In this document: positions 41,450 to 51,646 of the stretch, one piece after another | Position numbering within the stretch: position 1 is the stretch's first letter | Layout: each line of letters opens with the position of its first letter | DNA from: Marinococcus luteus | GTDB lineage: Bacteria; Bacillota; Bacilli; Bacillales; Marinococcaceae | Length of the DNA: 58,825 nucleotides | Direction of reading: 5' to 3' | Assembly (NCBI RefSeq): GCF_900106595.1 | Contig: NZ_FNNC01000008.1 | Coordinates: 1 to 58,825 of the forward strand | The notes under the pieces: generated by a model | The model's database searches: none | Told to the model about the DNA's origin: nothing | Seen by the model: the letters and a program-made list of their open reading frames with translations, nothing else | Made by a program: the position numbers and the translations under genes

Positions 41450-42277
41450 TTAGTTTTTCACTTCAGGGTTGGACATGATTGTTTTTCCAGAACGTTTGCC
41501 CATGTAGTACAGGCTTCCCAGGAAAATTGCTACGACGACCGAGTAAATCATTAAGGCCACTGCACCTTCTCCTAAGAAGAACGACCGGTAAACCATTGCA
41601 CCGAACACACCGCCGGCAGCCGGAGCTACGACTGGAATCCAGGCGTAGGACCAGTTGGAGTCTCTTTTACCCGGGATTGGCAGCAGGGCGTGTGCGATCC
41701 GAGGGCCAAGGTCACGGGCCGGGTTGATAGCATATCCCGTTGTACCACCGAGAGAGAGACCGATCGCAAGAATCAGAAAGCCGACAATCAGCGGATTTAA
41801 TCCTTCAGTGAACTGGTTGGCCCCAATTCCTAAAATACCTCCGACAAGAACAGCTGTACCGATAAATTCACTTAAGAAGTTATTAAACCGGTTCGGAAGA
41901 GCAGGGTCAGTCGAAAATACCCCGAGCTTTGTATTCGAGTCTTCCGTTTCTTTCCAGTGACCGAGAAAGTGAAGATAAACTACAACCCCGCCTAGTCCGG
42001 CACCAATCAATTGAGCAATAATATAGCCTGGAACCTGAGCCCATGCGAACTCCCCAACAGAAGCAAGACCGAGCGTTACCGCCGGGTTAATGTGCGCTCC
42101 GGAGAACTGACCTACTGCGTAGATAGCCATCGCCACCGCAAACCCCCACCCAAGCGCTACAACAATCCAGCCAGCACCCTGAGCTTTGGATTTATTCAGA
42201 CTTACGTTTGCAACTACGCCGCCGCCGAAGATAATAAGAATCATCGTACCGATAAGTTCCGCTAAATAAACAGACAT
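41450..42277 (-). CDS. glpF: glycerol uptake facilitator (aquaglyceroporin)
   Basis: GlpF lets glycerol diffuse through the membrane. The 275-residue MIP-family channel has six hydrophobic spans and both half-helix motifs, HINPAVTLG (first) and GYAINPARDLGPR (second). The Asp after the second NPAR is typical of glycerol facilitators rather than water-only channels. It is the first gene of glpFK, with a leader of about 260 nt containing a long hairpin, and a cre-overlapped promoter. Confidence 0.96.
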   Translation of the reverse strand: MSVYLAELIGTMILIIFGGGVVANVSLNKSKAQGAGWIVVALGWGFAVAMAIYAVGQFSGAHINPAVTLGLASVGEFAWAQVPGYIIAQLIGAGLGGVVVYLHFLGHWKETEDSNTKLGVFSTDPALPNRFNNFLSEFIGTAVLVGGILGIGANQFTEGLNPLIVGFLILAIGLSLGGTTGYAINPARDLGPRIAHALLPIPGKRDSNWSYAWIPVVAPAAGGVFGAMVYRSFFLGEGAVALMIYSVVVAIFLGSLYYMGKRSGKTIMSNPEVKN

Positions 42278-42535
42278 TTCTTCTTCCTCCTTTTTTATTT
42301 AAAGCTTACTTATCGTCATAACGTTAGGCGGTTCCTCTTATTATTTGTTGCGGCGCCATAAGACCCAGACCTTTAAACCCGGTTTCCTTCCAGAAAAACG
42401 CTTTCATAATAATGGATGAAAATTAGCATGAATACTCGGAAGCAACCGGGCGAGCCTAGAAAAGCCGCACACGTATCCCAATGGAATGACTGGTGTGCGG
42501 CTTTCATATACTCAACCTAACGTATTAACTTAAAT
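42278..42535 (-). promoter_or_regulatory. glpFK leader with terminator-like hairpin
   Basis: The leader carries a perfect 12-bp stem, AAAGCCGCACAC/GTGTGCGGCTTT (42461-42504), about 30 nt after the predicted transcription start, followed on the minus strand by TCTAGG rather than a strong T-tract. In B. subtilis glpF and glpD leaders hold a hairpin that GlpP with glycerol-3-phosphate antiterminates. This could be the same device. A second, weaker cre-like site, GAAAAACGCTTTCA (42393-42406), also lies here. Confidence 0.55.
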
Positions 42536-42537
42536 AA

Positions 42538-42566
42538 ATCTTACCACTATAAGAAAACGCTGTCAA
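42538..42566 (-). promoter_or_regulatory. sigma-A promoter of glpFK (TTGACA-N17-TAAGAT)
   Basis: On the minus strand consensus -35 TTGACA (42561-42566) and -10 TAAGAT (42538-42543) have a 17-bp spacer. The cre site overlaps the -35 and the start of the spacer. Confidence 0.85.
42552..42565 (-). promoter_or_regulatory. cre site (CcpA operator) over the glpFK promoter
   Basis: TGACAGCGTTTTCT on the minus strand matches the cre consensus TGWNANCGNTNWCA at 13 of 14 positions (last base differs). It overlaps the -35 box, where CcpA binding would block RNA polymerase, giving glucose repression of glycerol use. Confidence 0.72.
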
Positions 42567-42627
42567 TCATTTGTCACATAATTATTTTTGATTTTTCTGA
42601 AATTAAAAGGTTTACAAAGCCCGTCTT

Positions 42628-43278
42628 TCAAGAGATTAACGCATTCCACTCTTCACACTTTTCGAGTTTCCGCTTGATTCTCTGAAGCGCATTATCGATC
42701 GATTTATTCCTTCTACCGAGCAGGCCGGACATTTCCTGGTAGGAGCGGCCATCGATGTAAAGCTGCAGCACCTGCTGTTCCAGTTCACTCAGCACACTGC
42801 CAATTTTCGCTTCCATGTCCTCCTGCTTTTCCCTGATAATCAGCAGATCCTCCGGACTTTTGGCGTGGGTCTCTACTAAAATATCAAGCAGCGGTCGTTC
42901 CGAGTCTTCCTCATACACTGGCTTATCCAACGAGATATATGAGTTCAGCGGCGAATGTTTCTGCCTTGTCGCCGTCTTTATAGCCGTAATAATCTGCCTC
43001 GTAATACACAACTCAGCAAAGGCACGGAATGAGGATAGTTTGTCCCCCCGGAAATCTCGTACAGCTTTATACAGCCCGATCATTCCTTCTTGTATAATAT
43101 CTTCATAATCTCCCCCGATGAGAAAATACGATCGCGATTTCGCCCGCACCAAATGCCGGTATTTCTCAATCAGTCGTTCTAACGCCTGGATATCGCCTGC
43201 ACGTGCAAATTCAATCAGTATTTCATCTTCGGTTCGGGTAGTTTGACGTTGTTCCGGTTTCTTGAGGTCTGTACTCAA
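42628..43278 (-). CDS. sigH: RNA polymerase sigma factor SigH (sporulation)
   Basis: SigH directs post-exponential and early sporulation genes. The 216-residue protein has region 2 (SRSYFLIGGDYEDIIQEGMIGLYKAVRDF), the family stretch AFAELCITRQIITAIKTATRQKH, and a region-4 helix-turn-helix (LYIDGRSYQEMSGLLGRRNKSIDNALQRIKRKLEK). I chose TTG 43278 because GGAGGG lies 7 nt before it; the ATG at 43296 overlaps that SD. It has its own promoter and lies between rae1 and glpFK. Confidence 0.95.
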   Translation of the reverse strand: MSTDLKKPEQRQTTRTEDEILIEFARAGDIQALERLIEKYRHLVRAKSRSYFLIGGDYEDIIQEGMIGLYKAVRDFRGDKLSSFRAFAELCITRQIITAIKTATRQKHSPLNSYISLDKPVYEEDSERPLLDILVETHAKSPEDLLIIREKQEDMEAKIGSVLSELEQQVLQLYIDGRSYQEMSGLLGRRNKSIDNALQRIKRKLEKCEEWNALIS

Positions 43279-43323
43279 TACAATCCCTCCGCCCATGCGC
43301 GTAGTAGTATAAATATAGAAATC

Positions 43324-43353
43324 ATTATATCGGAGTGTTCATGAGAGCGTCAA
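43324..43353 (-). promoter_or_regulatory. sigma-A promoter of sigH (TTGACG-N18-TATAAT)
   Basis: On the minus strand -35 TTGACG (43348-43353) and a perfect -10 TATAAT (43324-43329) are spaced 18 bp, overlapping the end of rae1. This gives sigH expression independent of the cysE operon. Confidence 0.78.
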
Positions 43354-43357
43354 CTGC

Positions 43358-43870
43358 CTACAGATCCCTTTTGCGCCATTTGTCGAAAATTTCTGCCATT
43401 TCTTCCGTAATAGGAAGGGTAGTCTTATGAATTGCTTTTTTTTGATTCGCGAGTTGCTCTTCAATGCCTTTTTCGACAAGCTTTGTTTCATGCCGGAGCT
43501 CCCGGGCTGACTTTCTTAACGCCCCGCTCCCGAACGTCATTGACTGTTCGGCATAATCAGAGGTGGCCACGTGCACTCTCGTTTCCACATTTTTTAACTC
43601 CCCGACTAATTTTTCGATGCGCTCATCTGCTGTTTCATGTTCTTTGGTATATACTACCTCCACACGCTTCAGCTGATAGTTTTTTCCAATGCCCGGGACC
43701 ATGTGGGCATCGAAAACAACAATAACTCTCCATCCTTTATACGCCTGATACTCCGCCATCGCATCAATAAGCCGGTCCCGCGCTTCTTCAAGGTGCCCGG
43801 CCCGGAGCGGCTTCAACTCCGGCCAGTCGCCAATCACATTGTATCCATCTACAAGAAGAATGTCCTTCAT
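43358..43870 (-). CDS. rae1: ribosome-associated endoribonuclease Rae1 (YacP, NYN domain)
   Basis: The 170-residue protein is a PIN-like NYN nuclease with the N-terminal DILLVDGYNVIGDWPEL motif and conserved acidic residues (VVFDAH, ADERIEKLV, VATSDYAEQ). B. subtilis Rae1/YacP cleaves mRNA in the ribosomal A site. It overlaps the rlmB stop by 4 nt (ATGA), in the order mrnC-rlmB-rae1. The last codons overlap the sigH promoter. Confidence 0.92.
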   Translation of the reverse strand: MKDILLVDGYNVIGDWPELKPLRAGHLEEARDRLIDAMAEYQAYKGWRVIVVFDAHMVPGIGKNYQLKRVEVVYTKEHETADERIEKLVGELKNVETRVHVATSDYAEQSMTFGSGALRKSARELRHETKLVEKGIEEQLANQKKAIHKTTLPITEEMAEIFDKWRKRDL

Positions 43871-44619
43871 GGTGTAGGCCTTCCCTTCTCCTGGCGTTTG
43901 CGCAGCACTTCATACATTAAAATGCCGCCAGCAACCGAAGCGTTCAGAGAAGTAACCGGCCCGTGCATCGGAATCTGTACCAGAAAGTCACAGGCTTCCT
44001 TTACAAGCCGGCTCAACCCCTTTCCTTCATTGCCGATTACCAGGGCAAGCGGCATATCCGCCTGCATCTGCCTGTAATCAGAGGCATTTTCTGTGCCCGT
44101 CCCGGCTACCCAAAGGCCTTTGTCCTTTAATTCATCGAGCGTCTTATTAATGTTTGTTACACGGACTACCGGCACGTACTCAACGGCTCCCGCCGATGTT
44201 TTTACCACCGTCTGGGTCACGCCAGCCGCCCGTCTTTTTGGAATAATGACGCCGTGCACGCCGGAGGCGTTCGCCGTCCGTATCATGGATCCCAGATTAT
44301 GAGGGTCCTCCACCCCGTCCAGCACGAGGAAAAAAGGATCCTCATTCTGCTTTTCTGCTTTACGGAATAAATCGTCCATTCCTGCGTACTGATACGCTGG
44401 GACAGCAGCCGCTACCCCCTGGTGCACGCCTGCATCGAGCTCATCGAGTTTTTTCTTTGAAACTTCCTGCACCACTATTCCTTTTTTCCCTGCCAGAGCG
44501 CGTATTTCCTGGGCTGCTCCTTTTTTGGAAGTGTCTGCGATCATAATTCTTTCAATTTTCCGGTCGGCTTTTAACGCTTCTATAACAGGATTTTTCCCCG
44601 CGATCCATTCCTGGCTCAT
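43867..44619 (-). CDS. rlmB: 23S rRNA (guanosine-2'-O)-methyltransferase RlmB (YacO, SPOUT)
   Basis: This 250-residue SpoU/TrmH enzyme has an N-terminal substrate-binding domain (AGKNPVIEALKADRKIERIM) and the SPOUT knot motifs DPHNLGSMIRTANASGVHGVII, VIGNEGKGLSR and IPMHGPVTSLNASVAGGILMYE. RlmB methylates a guanosine in 23S domain V. It overlaps mrnC by 4 nt and rae1 by 4 nt, so the three are translationally coupled. Confidence 0.94.
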   Translation of the reverse strand: MSQEWIAGKNPVIEALKADRKIERIMIADTSKKGAAQEIRALAGKKGIVVQEVSKKKLDELDAGVHQGVAAAVPAYQYAGMDDLFRKAEKQNEDPFFLVLDGVEDPHNLGSMIRTANASGVHGVIIPKRRAAGVTQTVVKTSAGAVEYVPVVRVTNINKTLDELKDKGLWVAGTGTENASDYRQMQADMPLALVIGNEGKGLSRLVKEACDFLVQIPMHGPVTSLNASVAGGILMYEVLRKRQEKGRPTP

Positions 44620-45032
44620 AATGACTGGCCTCTTTCTTGTGTTTTGTCTATCGCAAATGCAATAATTTCGTTCACCCGTTCCTGCCTCCCGGCAAAATAC
44701 AAATACCCAAGCACTGCTTCAAACGCTGTACTCATACGGTAGGTGGCCAGATCAGCATTTTTGGGGATGCTTCCGGATTTCGCGTTACGTCCCCGCCTGG
44801 CCACGGCTGTCTCCTCTTCGGTTAAATACCCTTCATCCCACATGGAACGAAGCACTTCCGCCTGGGCCTGGGCCGATACATAGGAGGTAGCCTGCTTATG
44901 CAGCTCCTGCGGCCGTACCTTCCCTTCCGAAATTAAATAATGACGGATGTGGGTTTCGAGCACTGCATCTCCCATATAGGCAAGCGCCAAAGCATTTAAC
45001 TGCTTTTCATCTACTTTACTATAGTTTATCAT
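44616..45032 (-). CDS. mrnC: Mini-ribonuclease III
   Basis: Mini-III matures the ends of 23S rRNA. The 138-residue protein is an RNase III catalytic domain without the dsRNA-binding domain, with ALAYMGDAVLETHIRHYLI carrying the catalytic acidic residues and the later conserved KSGSIPKNADLATYRMSTAFEAVLGYLY. It starts one base after cysS and overlaps rlmB. Confidence 0.94.
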   Translation of the reverse strand: MINYSKVDEKQLNALALAYMGDAVLETHIRHYLISEGKVRPQELHKQATSYVSAQAQAEVLRSMWDEGYLTEEETAVARRGRNAKSGSIPKNADLATYRMSTAFEAVLGYLYFAGRQERVNEIIAFAIDKTQERGQSL

Positions 45033-45033
45033 G

Positions 45034-46428
45034 TTACTTCCTCTTCCACCGGGTTCCCTGCGGCGTATCTTCTAATAAAATTCCGTCGTTCTCAAGCTGG
45101 TCCCGGATTTCATCGGCACGGGCAAAGTTTTTATTTTTTCTGGCTTCCACCCGCTCTTCGAGAAGCTGTTCGATATCTTCATCGAGCATTTCTTCTTCTT
45201 TTTCCAAAGAAACTCCCAGTACGTTTCCGATTTCTGTCATCGTTTCAACAATCGCGTCCAGCGAAGCAATACTTGTCTGCGGCTGCTGCATATATTTATT
45301 TGCTTCCCGGGCCAGGTCAAACAGTACACTGATAGCATTTGCCGTGTTGAAGTCATCGTCCATTTCCTCCAGAAAACGCGTCTTGGCCCGTTCGGCTGCC
45401 TCCCGGCCTTCCCCGCTGCCGCCGTCCGCGCTTTCGCCCCGGCGGTGCTTGACGTTTTCAAGCGTCGAACGCAATCGTTCCAGGCCGGCCCTGGCTGATT
45501 CAAGCAGGTCGTTATCAAAGTTAATAGGATTGCGGTAGTGCGCCTGCATCATGAAAAAGCGGATTACTTCCGGATCATGCTGCTGAATCATGTCATGCAC
45601 CAGCACAAAATTACCGAGTGATTTCGACATTTTTTCATTATTAATATTAATATAGCCGTTATGCATCCAGTAGTGGGCCATTGGTTTTCCGGTCAATGCT
45701 TCCGTCTGGGCAATTTCGTTTTCATGATGGGGAAATTTTAAATCCTGGCCGCCGGCATGGATGTCGATGGTATCTCCCATATATTTTTTCACCATCGCCG
45801 AGCATTCAATATGCCACCCCGGGCGTCCTTCGCCCCACGGACTTTCCCACGCAATTTCGTTTTCTTTCGCTTTTTTCCAGAGCGTGAAGTCCATCGGGTC
45901 CTCTTTCTGCTCGCCTACTTCAATCCGGGCACCCATCTGCAGATCCCCGACAGACTGAGAAGAAAGCTTTCCGTAGTTTTTGAATTTTTTTGTGCGATAA
46001 TATACATCGCCGTTTGATTCATAGGCAAATCCCTTTGCGATCAGCTGCTCGATGAACTCGATCATTTCTGCCACTGTTTCGGTCGCCCGCGGATGAAGAT
46101 CCGCTTTTTCAACTCCCAGTGATGCAATATCTTCAAGGTACGTATCGATAAAGCGATTGGCGAGTGCAGGCACTTCCTCATTCATTTCCTGGGCCGCTTT
46201 AATGATTTTGTCATCCACATCGGTGAAGTTCGACACGTAATACACGTTGTATCCGCGGTACATCAGATAGCGGCGCACGGCGTCAAAAACAATAGCGGGA
46301 CGGGCGTTGCCGATATGAATATAGTTATATACAGTCGGCCCGCACACGTACATCGTAATCCGGTCCGGGTCTATCGGTTGAAACAGCTCTTTTTGATTGG
46401 TTAATGAATTATATATATGAATCGCCAT
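45034..46428 (-). CDS. cysS: cysteinyl-tRNA synthetase
   Basis: CysRS charges tRNA-Cys. The 464-residue class I enzyme has the zinc Cys in [22 protein letters not shown] with the HIGH-like HIGN, the zinc-site GWHIECSAM and HHENEIAQ, and KMSKSLGN. It overlaps the cysE stop by one base. Both are under the Cys T-box at 47166-47385, linking cysteine synthesis and charging to tRNA-Cys status. Confidence 0.97.
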   Translation of the reverse strand: MAIHIYNSLTNQKELFQPIDPDRITMYVCGPTVYNYIHIGNARPAIVFDAVRRYLMYRGYNVYYVSNFTDVDDKIIKAAQEMNEEVPALANRFIDTYLEDIASLGVEKADLHPRATETVAEMIEFIEQLIAKGFAYESNGDVYYRTKKFKNYGKLSSQSVGDLQMGARIEVGEQKEDPMDFTLWKKAKENEIAWESPWGEGRPGWHIECSAMVKKYMGDTIDIHAGGQDLKFPHHENEIAQTEALTGKPMAHYWMHNGYININNEKMSKSLGNFVLVHDMIQQHDPEVIRFFMMQAHYRNPINFDNDLLESARAGLERLRSTLENVKHRRGESADGGSGEGREAAERAKTRFLEEMDDDFNTANAISVLFDLAREANKYMQQPQTSIASLDAIVETMTEIGNVLGVSLEKEEEMLDEDIEQLLEERVEARKNKNFARADEIRDQLENDGILLEDTPQGTRWKRK

Positions 46429-47102
46429 TACTGCTCTCTTCCTTTCACCGATTGTTCGTGGTCTGCGCTTTCGCGTTCCGGGAGCCGTTCTTTCAGCATC
46501 TCGATTTCCTCTTCGAGTGTACGGATCTTGTCAGCCACCGGATCCGGAAGATTCTGGTGGTCGAGCGAGTTTCTGTTGATCTTCACGCCATCCTGCACAA
46601 CTACCTTTCCCGGAATACCGACGACCGTTGAATTGGGCGGCACTTCATTCAATACGACCGAACCCGCGCCGATGCGGGAATGCTTTCCGATCGTCATGGA
46701 ACCGAGCACTTTGGCGCCGCTTGCGATCAATACATGGTCTTCAATCGTCGGGTGCCGCTTGCCTTTTTCCTTCCCCGTGCCGCCTAGAGTAACGCCCTGG
46801 AAAATCGTGACGTTATCACCAATTTCACATGTTTCCCCGATAACGACTCCCATGCCGTGATCAATAAACAACCGCTCGCCGACTACCGCCCCCGGATGAA
46901 TTTCAATTCCGGTGACAAAGCGGCTGAGCTGAGAGATCACGCGGGAGAGAAAAAACATCTTTTTCTTCCACAGCCAATGGGCGAAACGATGAGACCATAC
47001 TGCGTGTACCCCCGCATACGTGAAGACCACTTCGAGACGGTTCCGCGCTGCCGGGTCCTGATCAAATACGACGTCCAAATCATTTTTCAGCGTTTTCCAC
47101 AT
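46428..47102 (-). CDS. cysE: serine O-acetyltransferase
   Basis: CysE makes O-acetylserine, the precursor of cysteine. The 224-residue protein has an N-terminal helical domain and a left-handed beta helix of hexapeptide repeats ([43 protein letters not shown]) with the catalytic His in DHG. A polar C-terminal tail follows. It is the first gene after the T-box leader and is followed directly by cysS. Confidence 0.96.
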   Translation of the reverse strand: MWKTLKNDLDVVFDQDPAARNRLEVVFTYAGVHAVWSHRFAHWLWKKKMFFLSRVISQLSRFVTGIEIHPGAVVGERLFIDHGMGVVIGETCEIGDNVTIFQGVTLGGTGKEKGKRHPTIEDHVLIASGAKVLGSMTIGKHSRIGAGSVVLNEVPPNSTVVGIPGKVVVQDGVKINRNSLDHQNLPDPVADKIRTLEEEIEMLKERLPERESADHEQSVKGREQ

Positions 47103-47165
47103 GGTGCTTCCCCACTTTCTATTCCTTCTCTCAAGCTTTCATATTTATATGTTTAGTATATCAAT

Positions 47166-47385
47166 AAAAAAAACGTCTCTGTGCGAATTCGCACAGAGAC
47201 GCTTTATAGCGCGGTTCCACTCTGTTTAAGCGCCAGGGCCGGCACTTCTCTTTTTGCCGTAACGGGGCACGCCGCCGCTGCCTACTATATTCAGCAGAGG
47301 ACTCCAGGACGCATTTCAAAAACCGGCTTAGTGCCCTCTCTCAGCCACCGGAGAGCATCTCTGTATAAAGCCTGTTGTTTTTTAC
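47166..47385 (-). promoter_or_regulatory. Cys T-box leader of cysE-cysS
   Basis: The minus strand carries the T-box motif GTGGAACCGCGC (about 47209-47220). A TGC specifier (47311-47313) follows GAAA as in stem I loops, and AGAGATGC and GCTGAGAGAG lie in stem I. The terminator has a perfect 11-bp stem CGTCTCTGTGC/GCACAGAGACG (47174-47201) followed by eight T's (47166-47173). Uncharged tRNA-Cys should stabilise the antiterminator and switch on cysE-cysS. No strong promoter is visible between gltX and the leader, so transcripts may come from gltX. Confidence 0.93.
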
Positions 47386-47416
47386 TTCTTCCTGTCATAG
47401 TTTTACAGATATTTAT

Positions 47417-48877
47417 TTAGGAGGATAGAACCTGCTGCAGTCTTGCCTGCACGACATTTCTTCCGAGGAGCGAAATAGCTGCCGGGAGCTCGGGACCGTG
47501 CGTCTGACCGGTCGTTGCCACCCGGACTGGCATAAATAGCTGCTTGCCTTTATAGCCTGTCGCTTTCTGGGTAGCTTTTACCGCTTTTTTCACCGTTTCC
47601 GGTTCAAAATCCGGAGCCTCATCCAGTTCTTTAGAGAAGTGCTGCAGTACGGTGCTTACATGCTCCTGCTCGAGCACTTCCCTGGCTTCCTGGGTATAGT
47701 CAATTTCTGTTTTGAAGAACAAATCTGTCAGCTCGACAATTTCCGCTGCATAGTGCATCTGTTCCTGATAGATCCCGACAAGCTGCTTGAGCCACTCGTA
47801 CTGGTCTTCCGAAAGCTCTGCCGGCAGCTTTCCTGCTTCCTGCAGATGCGGAAGTGCAAGCAGTGTCAGACGTTCTGTGTCCGCTTCTTTTACGTACTGA
47901 TTGTTCATCCAGGCAAGTTTGTCCGTATCAAAGACTGCCGGGGCCTTGGAAACACGCTCAAGCGAAAAATGTTCTTTTAATTCTTCAATGGTAAACAGCT
48001 CCTCTTCTCCTTTTGGAGACCACCCGAGCAGTGCCAGGAAGTTCACGATAGCTTCCGGCAGATATCCAAGATCGCGGTACTGTTCTACAAATTGAATGAC
48101 GGAACCGTCACGCTTGCTCATTTTCTGGCGGTTCGGATTCAAAATCAGTGATGCGTGGGCAAAACGCGGCTTTTCCCAGTCAAAGGCATCGTAGACCAGC
48201 GCCTGCCGCGGCGTGTTGGAAAGATGCTCTTCTGCACGGATGACGTGAGAAATTTCCATTAAATGATCATCAATCACTACCGCGAAGTTGTATGTGGGTA
48301 TGCCGTCTTTGCGGGCAATGACAAAATCACCGATATCGTTAGATTCGAAAATGACGTTTCCTCTTACAACATCATCAATGATGACGCTCTGTCCCTCCGG
48401 AACACGGAAACGAACGACCGGCTTAATCCCCTGGTCTTCATAAGCTTTCCGCTGTTCCGGTGTAAGGTCTCTGTCGCGTCCGCTGTATTTCGGTGCTTCG
48501 CCGCGGGCCCTCTGCTCTTCTCTTTCCTGGGCAAGCTCTTCTTCTGTCATGTAATCGTAGTAGGCCCTGCCTTCATCGAGAAGGCGCTGAACGTATTCTT
48601 TATACAGATCGATTCGCTCCATCGACTGATAAGGCGCATGCGGGCCGCCGACATCCACACTTTCATCCCATTCAATGCCGAGCCAGCGAAGGCTTTCCAT
48701 TAAACGGGCAGTAGCATCTTCCACATTACGCTCCTGATCTGTATCTTCAATGCGCAGAATAAAATCTCCGCCCTGGCTTCTGGCGAATAAATAATTAAAC
48801 AGTGCCGAGCGCGCTCCACCGATATGAAGATGGCCGGTCGGACTCGGAGCAAACCGTACACGTACTTTTTCACTCAT
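47417..48877 (-). CDS. gltX: glutamyl-tRNA synthetase
   Basis: GltX charges tRNA-Glu; in bacilli it may also charge tRNA-Gln before amidation. The 486-residue class I enzyme starts [32 protein letters not shown] (HIGH-type motif) and has [11 protein letters not shown] 48877 follows GAGGG by 8 nt; upstream in-frame codons are not conserved and contain the ispF-gltX gap. The gene lies between ispF and cysE. Confidence 0.97.
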   Translation of the reverse strand: MSEKVRVRFAPSPTGHLHIGGARSALFNYLFARSQGGDFILRIEDTDQERNVEDATARLMESLRWLGIEWDESVDVGGPHAPYQSMERIDLYKEYVQRLLDEGRAYYDYMTEEELAQEREEQRARGEAPKYSGRDRDLTPEQRKAYEDQGIKPVVRFRVPEGQSVIIDDVVRGNVIFESNDIGDFVIARKDGIPTYNFAVVIDDHLMEISHVIRAEEHLSNTPRQALVYDAFDWEKPRFAHASLILNPNRQKMSKRDGSVIQFVEQYRDLGYLPEAIVNFLALLGWSPKGEEELFTIEELKEHFSLERVSKAPAVFDTDKLAWMNNQYVKEADTERLTLLALPHLQEAGKLPAELSEDQYEWLKQLVGIYQEQMHYAAEIVELTDLFFKTEIDYTQEAREVLEQEHVSTVLQHFSKELDEAPDFEPETVKKAVKATQKATGYKGKQLFMPVRVATTGQTHGPELPAAISLLGRNVVQARLQQVLSS

Positions 48878-48933
48878 TTCCTTCACCCTCCGTAGACTTT
48901 CTGTTTTTTTATATTCTCTATTTTTACGTATAT

Positions 48934-49413
48934 TTAATCGGCTGGCTGCAGAAGTACAACAGCGTGAGCAGCAATACCTTCTTTTCGGCCGACGAATCCA
49001 AGCTTTTCTGTAGTCGTCGCTTTTACATTTACCTGATCCTCTGCTTGTGCTTTCAGCAGTACGCCGATCCGCTTTTTCATTTCCGGAATATGCGGGGCCA
49101 TTTTTGGCTGCTGGGCCAGGATAGTCGCATCGACATTTCCAAGCTTCCATCCCTTTGCTTGTACAAGACTGCAGGCATGCGCAAGCAGGTCCGCAGAATC
49201 AGCATCTTTAAATTCCGGGTCCGTATCCGGGAAATGCCTGCCGATATCGCCCAGCCCGACTGCCCCCAGTATCGCATCTGTTACTGCATGAAGTAAAACG
49301 TCTGCATCCGAATGTCCAAGCAGTCCTTTATCGTGAGGAATGTTTATCCCTCCCAGGATTAAAGGACGGCCTTCCTGCAGCTGGTGTACATCATATCCAT
49401 GTCCAATTCTCAT
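48934..49413 (-). CDS. ispF: 2-C-methyl-D-erythritol 2,4-cyclodiphosphate synthase
   Basis: IspF closes the cyclodiphosphate ring in the MEP isoprenoid pathway. The 159-residue protein starts [22 protein letters not shown] and has [19 protein letters not shown], supplying the zinc His and Asp residues. The C-terminal [25 protein letters not shown] is also typical. Its ATG overlaps the ispD stop by one base. Confidence 0.96.
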   Translation of the reverse strand: MRIGHGYDVHQLQEGRPLILGGINIPHDKGLLGHSDADVLLHAVTDAILGAVGLGDIGRHFPDTDPEFKDADSADLLAHACSLVQAKGWKLGNVDATILAQQPKMAPHIPEMKKRIGVLLKAQAEDQVNVKATTTEKLGFVGRKEGIAAHAVVLLQPAD

Positions 49414-50108
49414 TACTTTCTTCCCTCTCTTCGCTTCTGCAAAATCGCCCGGGCCACCACCATGTCTTCGGGAGTAGTCAGCTTGATATTATCATAGCTT
49501 CCTTCCACAATCTTTACCGGCCGGCCCATATATTCCACCAGGCTGGTATCGTCTGTGCCGATAATCTGGTGGGCCGCTGCATAATCGTAAGCTTCTATCA
49601 CCACTGCAGCCTGAAACGCCTGCGGAGTCTGTACCGCCCACAAGCTGGAACGGTCAATCGTTTCAAGCACCGTCGCCCCGTCTGTACGTTTGACGGTGTC
49701 TTTCATTTTTGTGCCAAGTACTGCTGCCCCGGTTTGCTCTGCCTGTTCCACGAGGCGGTGAACATCATCCTGTTCCACGAACGGGCGGGCTCCGTCGTGC
49801 ACCAGAACCACCCGGTGCTCCGGATGAAGACGCTTCAGCCCTTCATGCACACTGTTCTGGCGCTCGTTTCCACCGACGACCACCTGCTTTACCTTCCGTA
49901 TGCCCCACTCTTTGAAAAGCTCTTCCATGTCATAAATTTCTGAAGCGTTGGCAACAACAATAATTTCTTTACACCACGGATCCTGCTCGAATACAGATGC
50001 AGTATGAATTATTAATGGCCGTTCTTCTAAAACGAGAAACTGTTTATTATGGCCTGCCTGCATTCGTTTCCCCTGGCCGGCTGCAGGAATGACTACCGCA
50101 TAGTTCAT
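49413..50108 (-). CDS. ispD: 2-C-methyl-D-erythritol 4-phosphate cytidylyltransferase
   Basis: IspD transfers CMP to methylerythritol phosphate. The 231-residue nucleotidyltransferase has [37 protein letters not shown] and [32 protein letters not shown]. It is the first gene of ispD-ispF-gltX, with a candidate promoter about 110 bp upstream. A leader with a long-range GCGTTTT/AAAACGC pairing lies between. Confidence 0.96.
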   Translation of the reverse strand: MNYAVVIPAAGQGKRMQAGHNKQFLVLEERPLIIHTASVFEQDPWCKEIIVVANASEIYDMEELFKEWGIRKVKQVVVGGNERQNSVHEGLKRLHPEHRVVLVHDGARPFVEQDDVHRLVEQAEQTGAAVLGTKMKDTVKRTDGATVLETIDRSSLWAVQTPQAFQAAVVIEAYDYAAAHQIIGTDDTSLVEYMGRPVKIVEGSYDNIKLTTPEDMVVARAILQKRREGRK

Positions 50109-50216
50109 AGTACCTCTCCAATTTCAAGACATTGTGTTCCCGGTGTATGTATCGCGTTTTCTCTGCTCTTAAAGCAAAGTCCGCCTGTTAATAATATGCT
50201 GATACCCGAAAAACGC

Positions 50217-50245
50217 TGTATTTATTCTACCGCACCGCTTATCAA
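50217..50245 (-). promoter_or_regulatory. possible ispD promoter (TTGATA-N17-AATACA)
   Basis: On the minus strand TTGATA (50240-50245) and AATACA (50217-50222) have a 17-bp spacer. The following leader contains GCGTTTT..AAAACGC as an inverted repeat of about 62 nt span. Moderate match. Confidence 0.5.
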
Positions 50246-50322
50246 ACATTAATTTTACCAAAACTTCCCCTAAAGGAAAAGCTGCCAGCTGTTTATATTT
50301 GATGGAAATCCTCATAAAAAAA

Positions 50323-50340
50323 CCCTGTGCAGGCACAGGG
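50323..50340 (-). terminator. terminator of yacL
   Basis: CCCTGTGC/GCACAGGG forms a stem with a 2-nt centre (in practice 7 bp with a 4-nt loop), followed on the minus strand by seven T's (50316-50322). It starts 7 bp after the yacL stop codon. Confidence 0.9.
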
Positions 50341-50347
50341 CATTTCA

Positions 50348-51472
50348 TTATAAAGCTTTTTCGCGTTTCGATACCTTTGGTTTTGCAAATATCATCCGTC
50401 CCGCACTCGTCTGCAGGACACTCGTGACCACCACTTCTATTTCCTGGCCGATATAGCCTTTCCCGCTTTCGACTACAATCATCGTTCCGTCGTCTAAGTA
50501 TCCAATCCCCTGGCTTTGTTCCTTCCCGTCTTTGATCACCTGGACCACCATTTCCTCACCAGGAAGAACCACCGGTTTTACTGCATTCGCCAAATCATTG
50601 ATGTTTAACACACTGACGCCTTGAAGGTCGCACACCTTGTTCAAATTAAAATCATTGGTAACGACAATACCATTTCGCACTTTCGCAAGTTTTACCAGCT
50701 TGCTGTCCACTTCATGAATATCTTCAAAATCAGTGTCCGTAATCTCTACTTCAATCGGAAGTTCCTTTTGAATACGGTTTAAAATATCGAGCCCGCGACG
50801 GCCCCGGTTACGCTTTAATACGTCTGAGGAATCCGCAATATGCTGAAGCTCCTCAAGGACAAACTCAGGGATCACCAGTTTTCCTTCAATAAATCCTGAT
50901 TGGCAGATATCTGCAATACGCCCGTCAATAATCACGCTTGTATCGAGCAGCTTCTCCCACGCCTGATTTTCTTCTGAAGCTGCTGCAGCGGCCAGTGCTG
51001 CTTCTTCCTTTGCTGCAGCGTTTTTTGAACTTGAAAAAAGGCCTAACAGCTCATCACGTTTTTTAAATCCAATCTGGAAGCCAAAGTAGCCGCAAAAAAA
51101 GGATAAGAATAAGGGGAGAACAGACTCAATCACCGGAATACGGATAGAATTGAGCGGAAGAGAAATAAGAAAGGCAACCACCAGTCCGAAAATCAGTCCG
51201 AGCGTTCCGAACAGCACATCTGTGACAGGAGCCTTCACGACCTTTTCTTCCAGGAATCGCATGCCGTTGACGATTGGCGTCGCGATCCACAGGCTCACGG
51301 CCCAAAACACAAACCCAACGATTACCGCTCCTACAGTGGCACCGATATAGGCATTGTAGACCCAGTCAGGAAAAGTATAAAAAGGAAATAAAGAAATAAG
51401 TTCAGGAATATAAAGAAATCCTATCGTAATACCGGCAAGAACAAAAAATAACTGTACAATCTTTTCCAACAC
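50348..51472 (-). CDS. PIN/TRAM-domain membrane protein YacL
   Basis: The 374-residue protein has four N-terminal membrane segments, a cytosolic PIN nuclease-like domain starting [19 protein letters not shown] near residue 180 with further acidic residues ([30 protein letters not shown]), and a C-terminal TRAM-like RNA-binding stretch. The substrate is unknown. In Bacillus it lies behind radA-disA; here disA is absent and yacL has its own promoter. Confidence 0.9.
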   Translation of the reverse strand: MLEKIVQLFFVLAGITIGFLYIPELISLFPFYTFPDWVYNAYIGATVGAVIVGFVFWAVSLWIATPIVNGMRFLEEKVVKAPVTDVLFGTLGLIFGLVVAFLISLPLNSIRIPVIESVLPLFLSFFCGYFGFQIGFKKRDELLGLFSSSKNAAAKEEAALAAAAASEENQAWEKLLDTSVIIDGRIADICQSGFIEGKLVIPEFVLEELQHIADSSDVLKRNRGRRGLDILNRIQKELPIEVEITDTDFEDIHEVDSKLVKLAKVRNGIVVTNDFNLNKVCDLQGVSVLNINDLANAVKPVVLPGEEMVVQVIKDGKEQSQGIGYLDDGTMIVVESGKGYIGQEIEVVVTSVLQTSAGRMIFAKPKVSKREKAL

Positions 51473-51495
51473 TTTCCAAACACCTCCTTAAGTGT

Positions 51496-51523
51496 ATTAT
51501 AAACATTTTTCCTCTGGCACAAA
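51496..51523 (-). promoter_or_regulatory. promoter of yacL (TTTGTG-N16-TATAAT)
   Basis: On the minus strand a perfect -10 TATAAT (51496-51501) pairs with a poor -35 TTTGTG (51518-51523) at 16 bp, giving a very short leader before the AAGGAGGTG SD. It lies in the 183-bp gap where disA is expected. Confidence 0.6.
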
Positions 51524-51617
51524 CCACTAACGTCATATTTATCATAACTTTAGACAATTTGATACAATATGTTCATAAGATCGTTGAATTTTCTTAATTA
51601 TTAGGAAAAAGGATAGA

Positions 51618-51646
51618 GAAGATCCTAATGTGCGATCAGGACCTTC
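51618..51646 (-). terminator. weak terminator after radA
   Basis: On the minus strand GAAGGTCCT pairs with AGGATCTTC through nine positions including one G-U, with an 11-nt loop; T's follow after a short CTCTATCC interval. It begins about 10 bp past the radA stop codon. Confidence 0.55.

Noticed and set aside
42393-42406. A second cre site in the glpFK leader
   Set aside because: GAAAAACGCTTTCA differs from the consensus at the first two conserved bases (12 of 14), so I do not list it as a separate operator.
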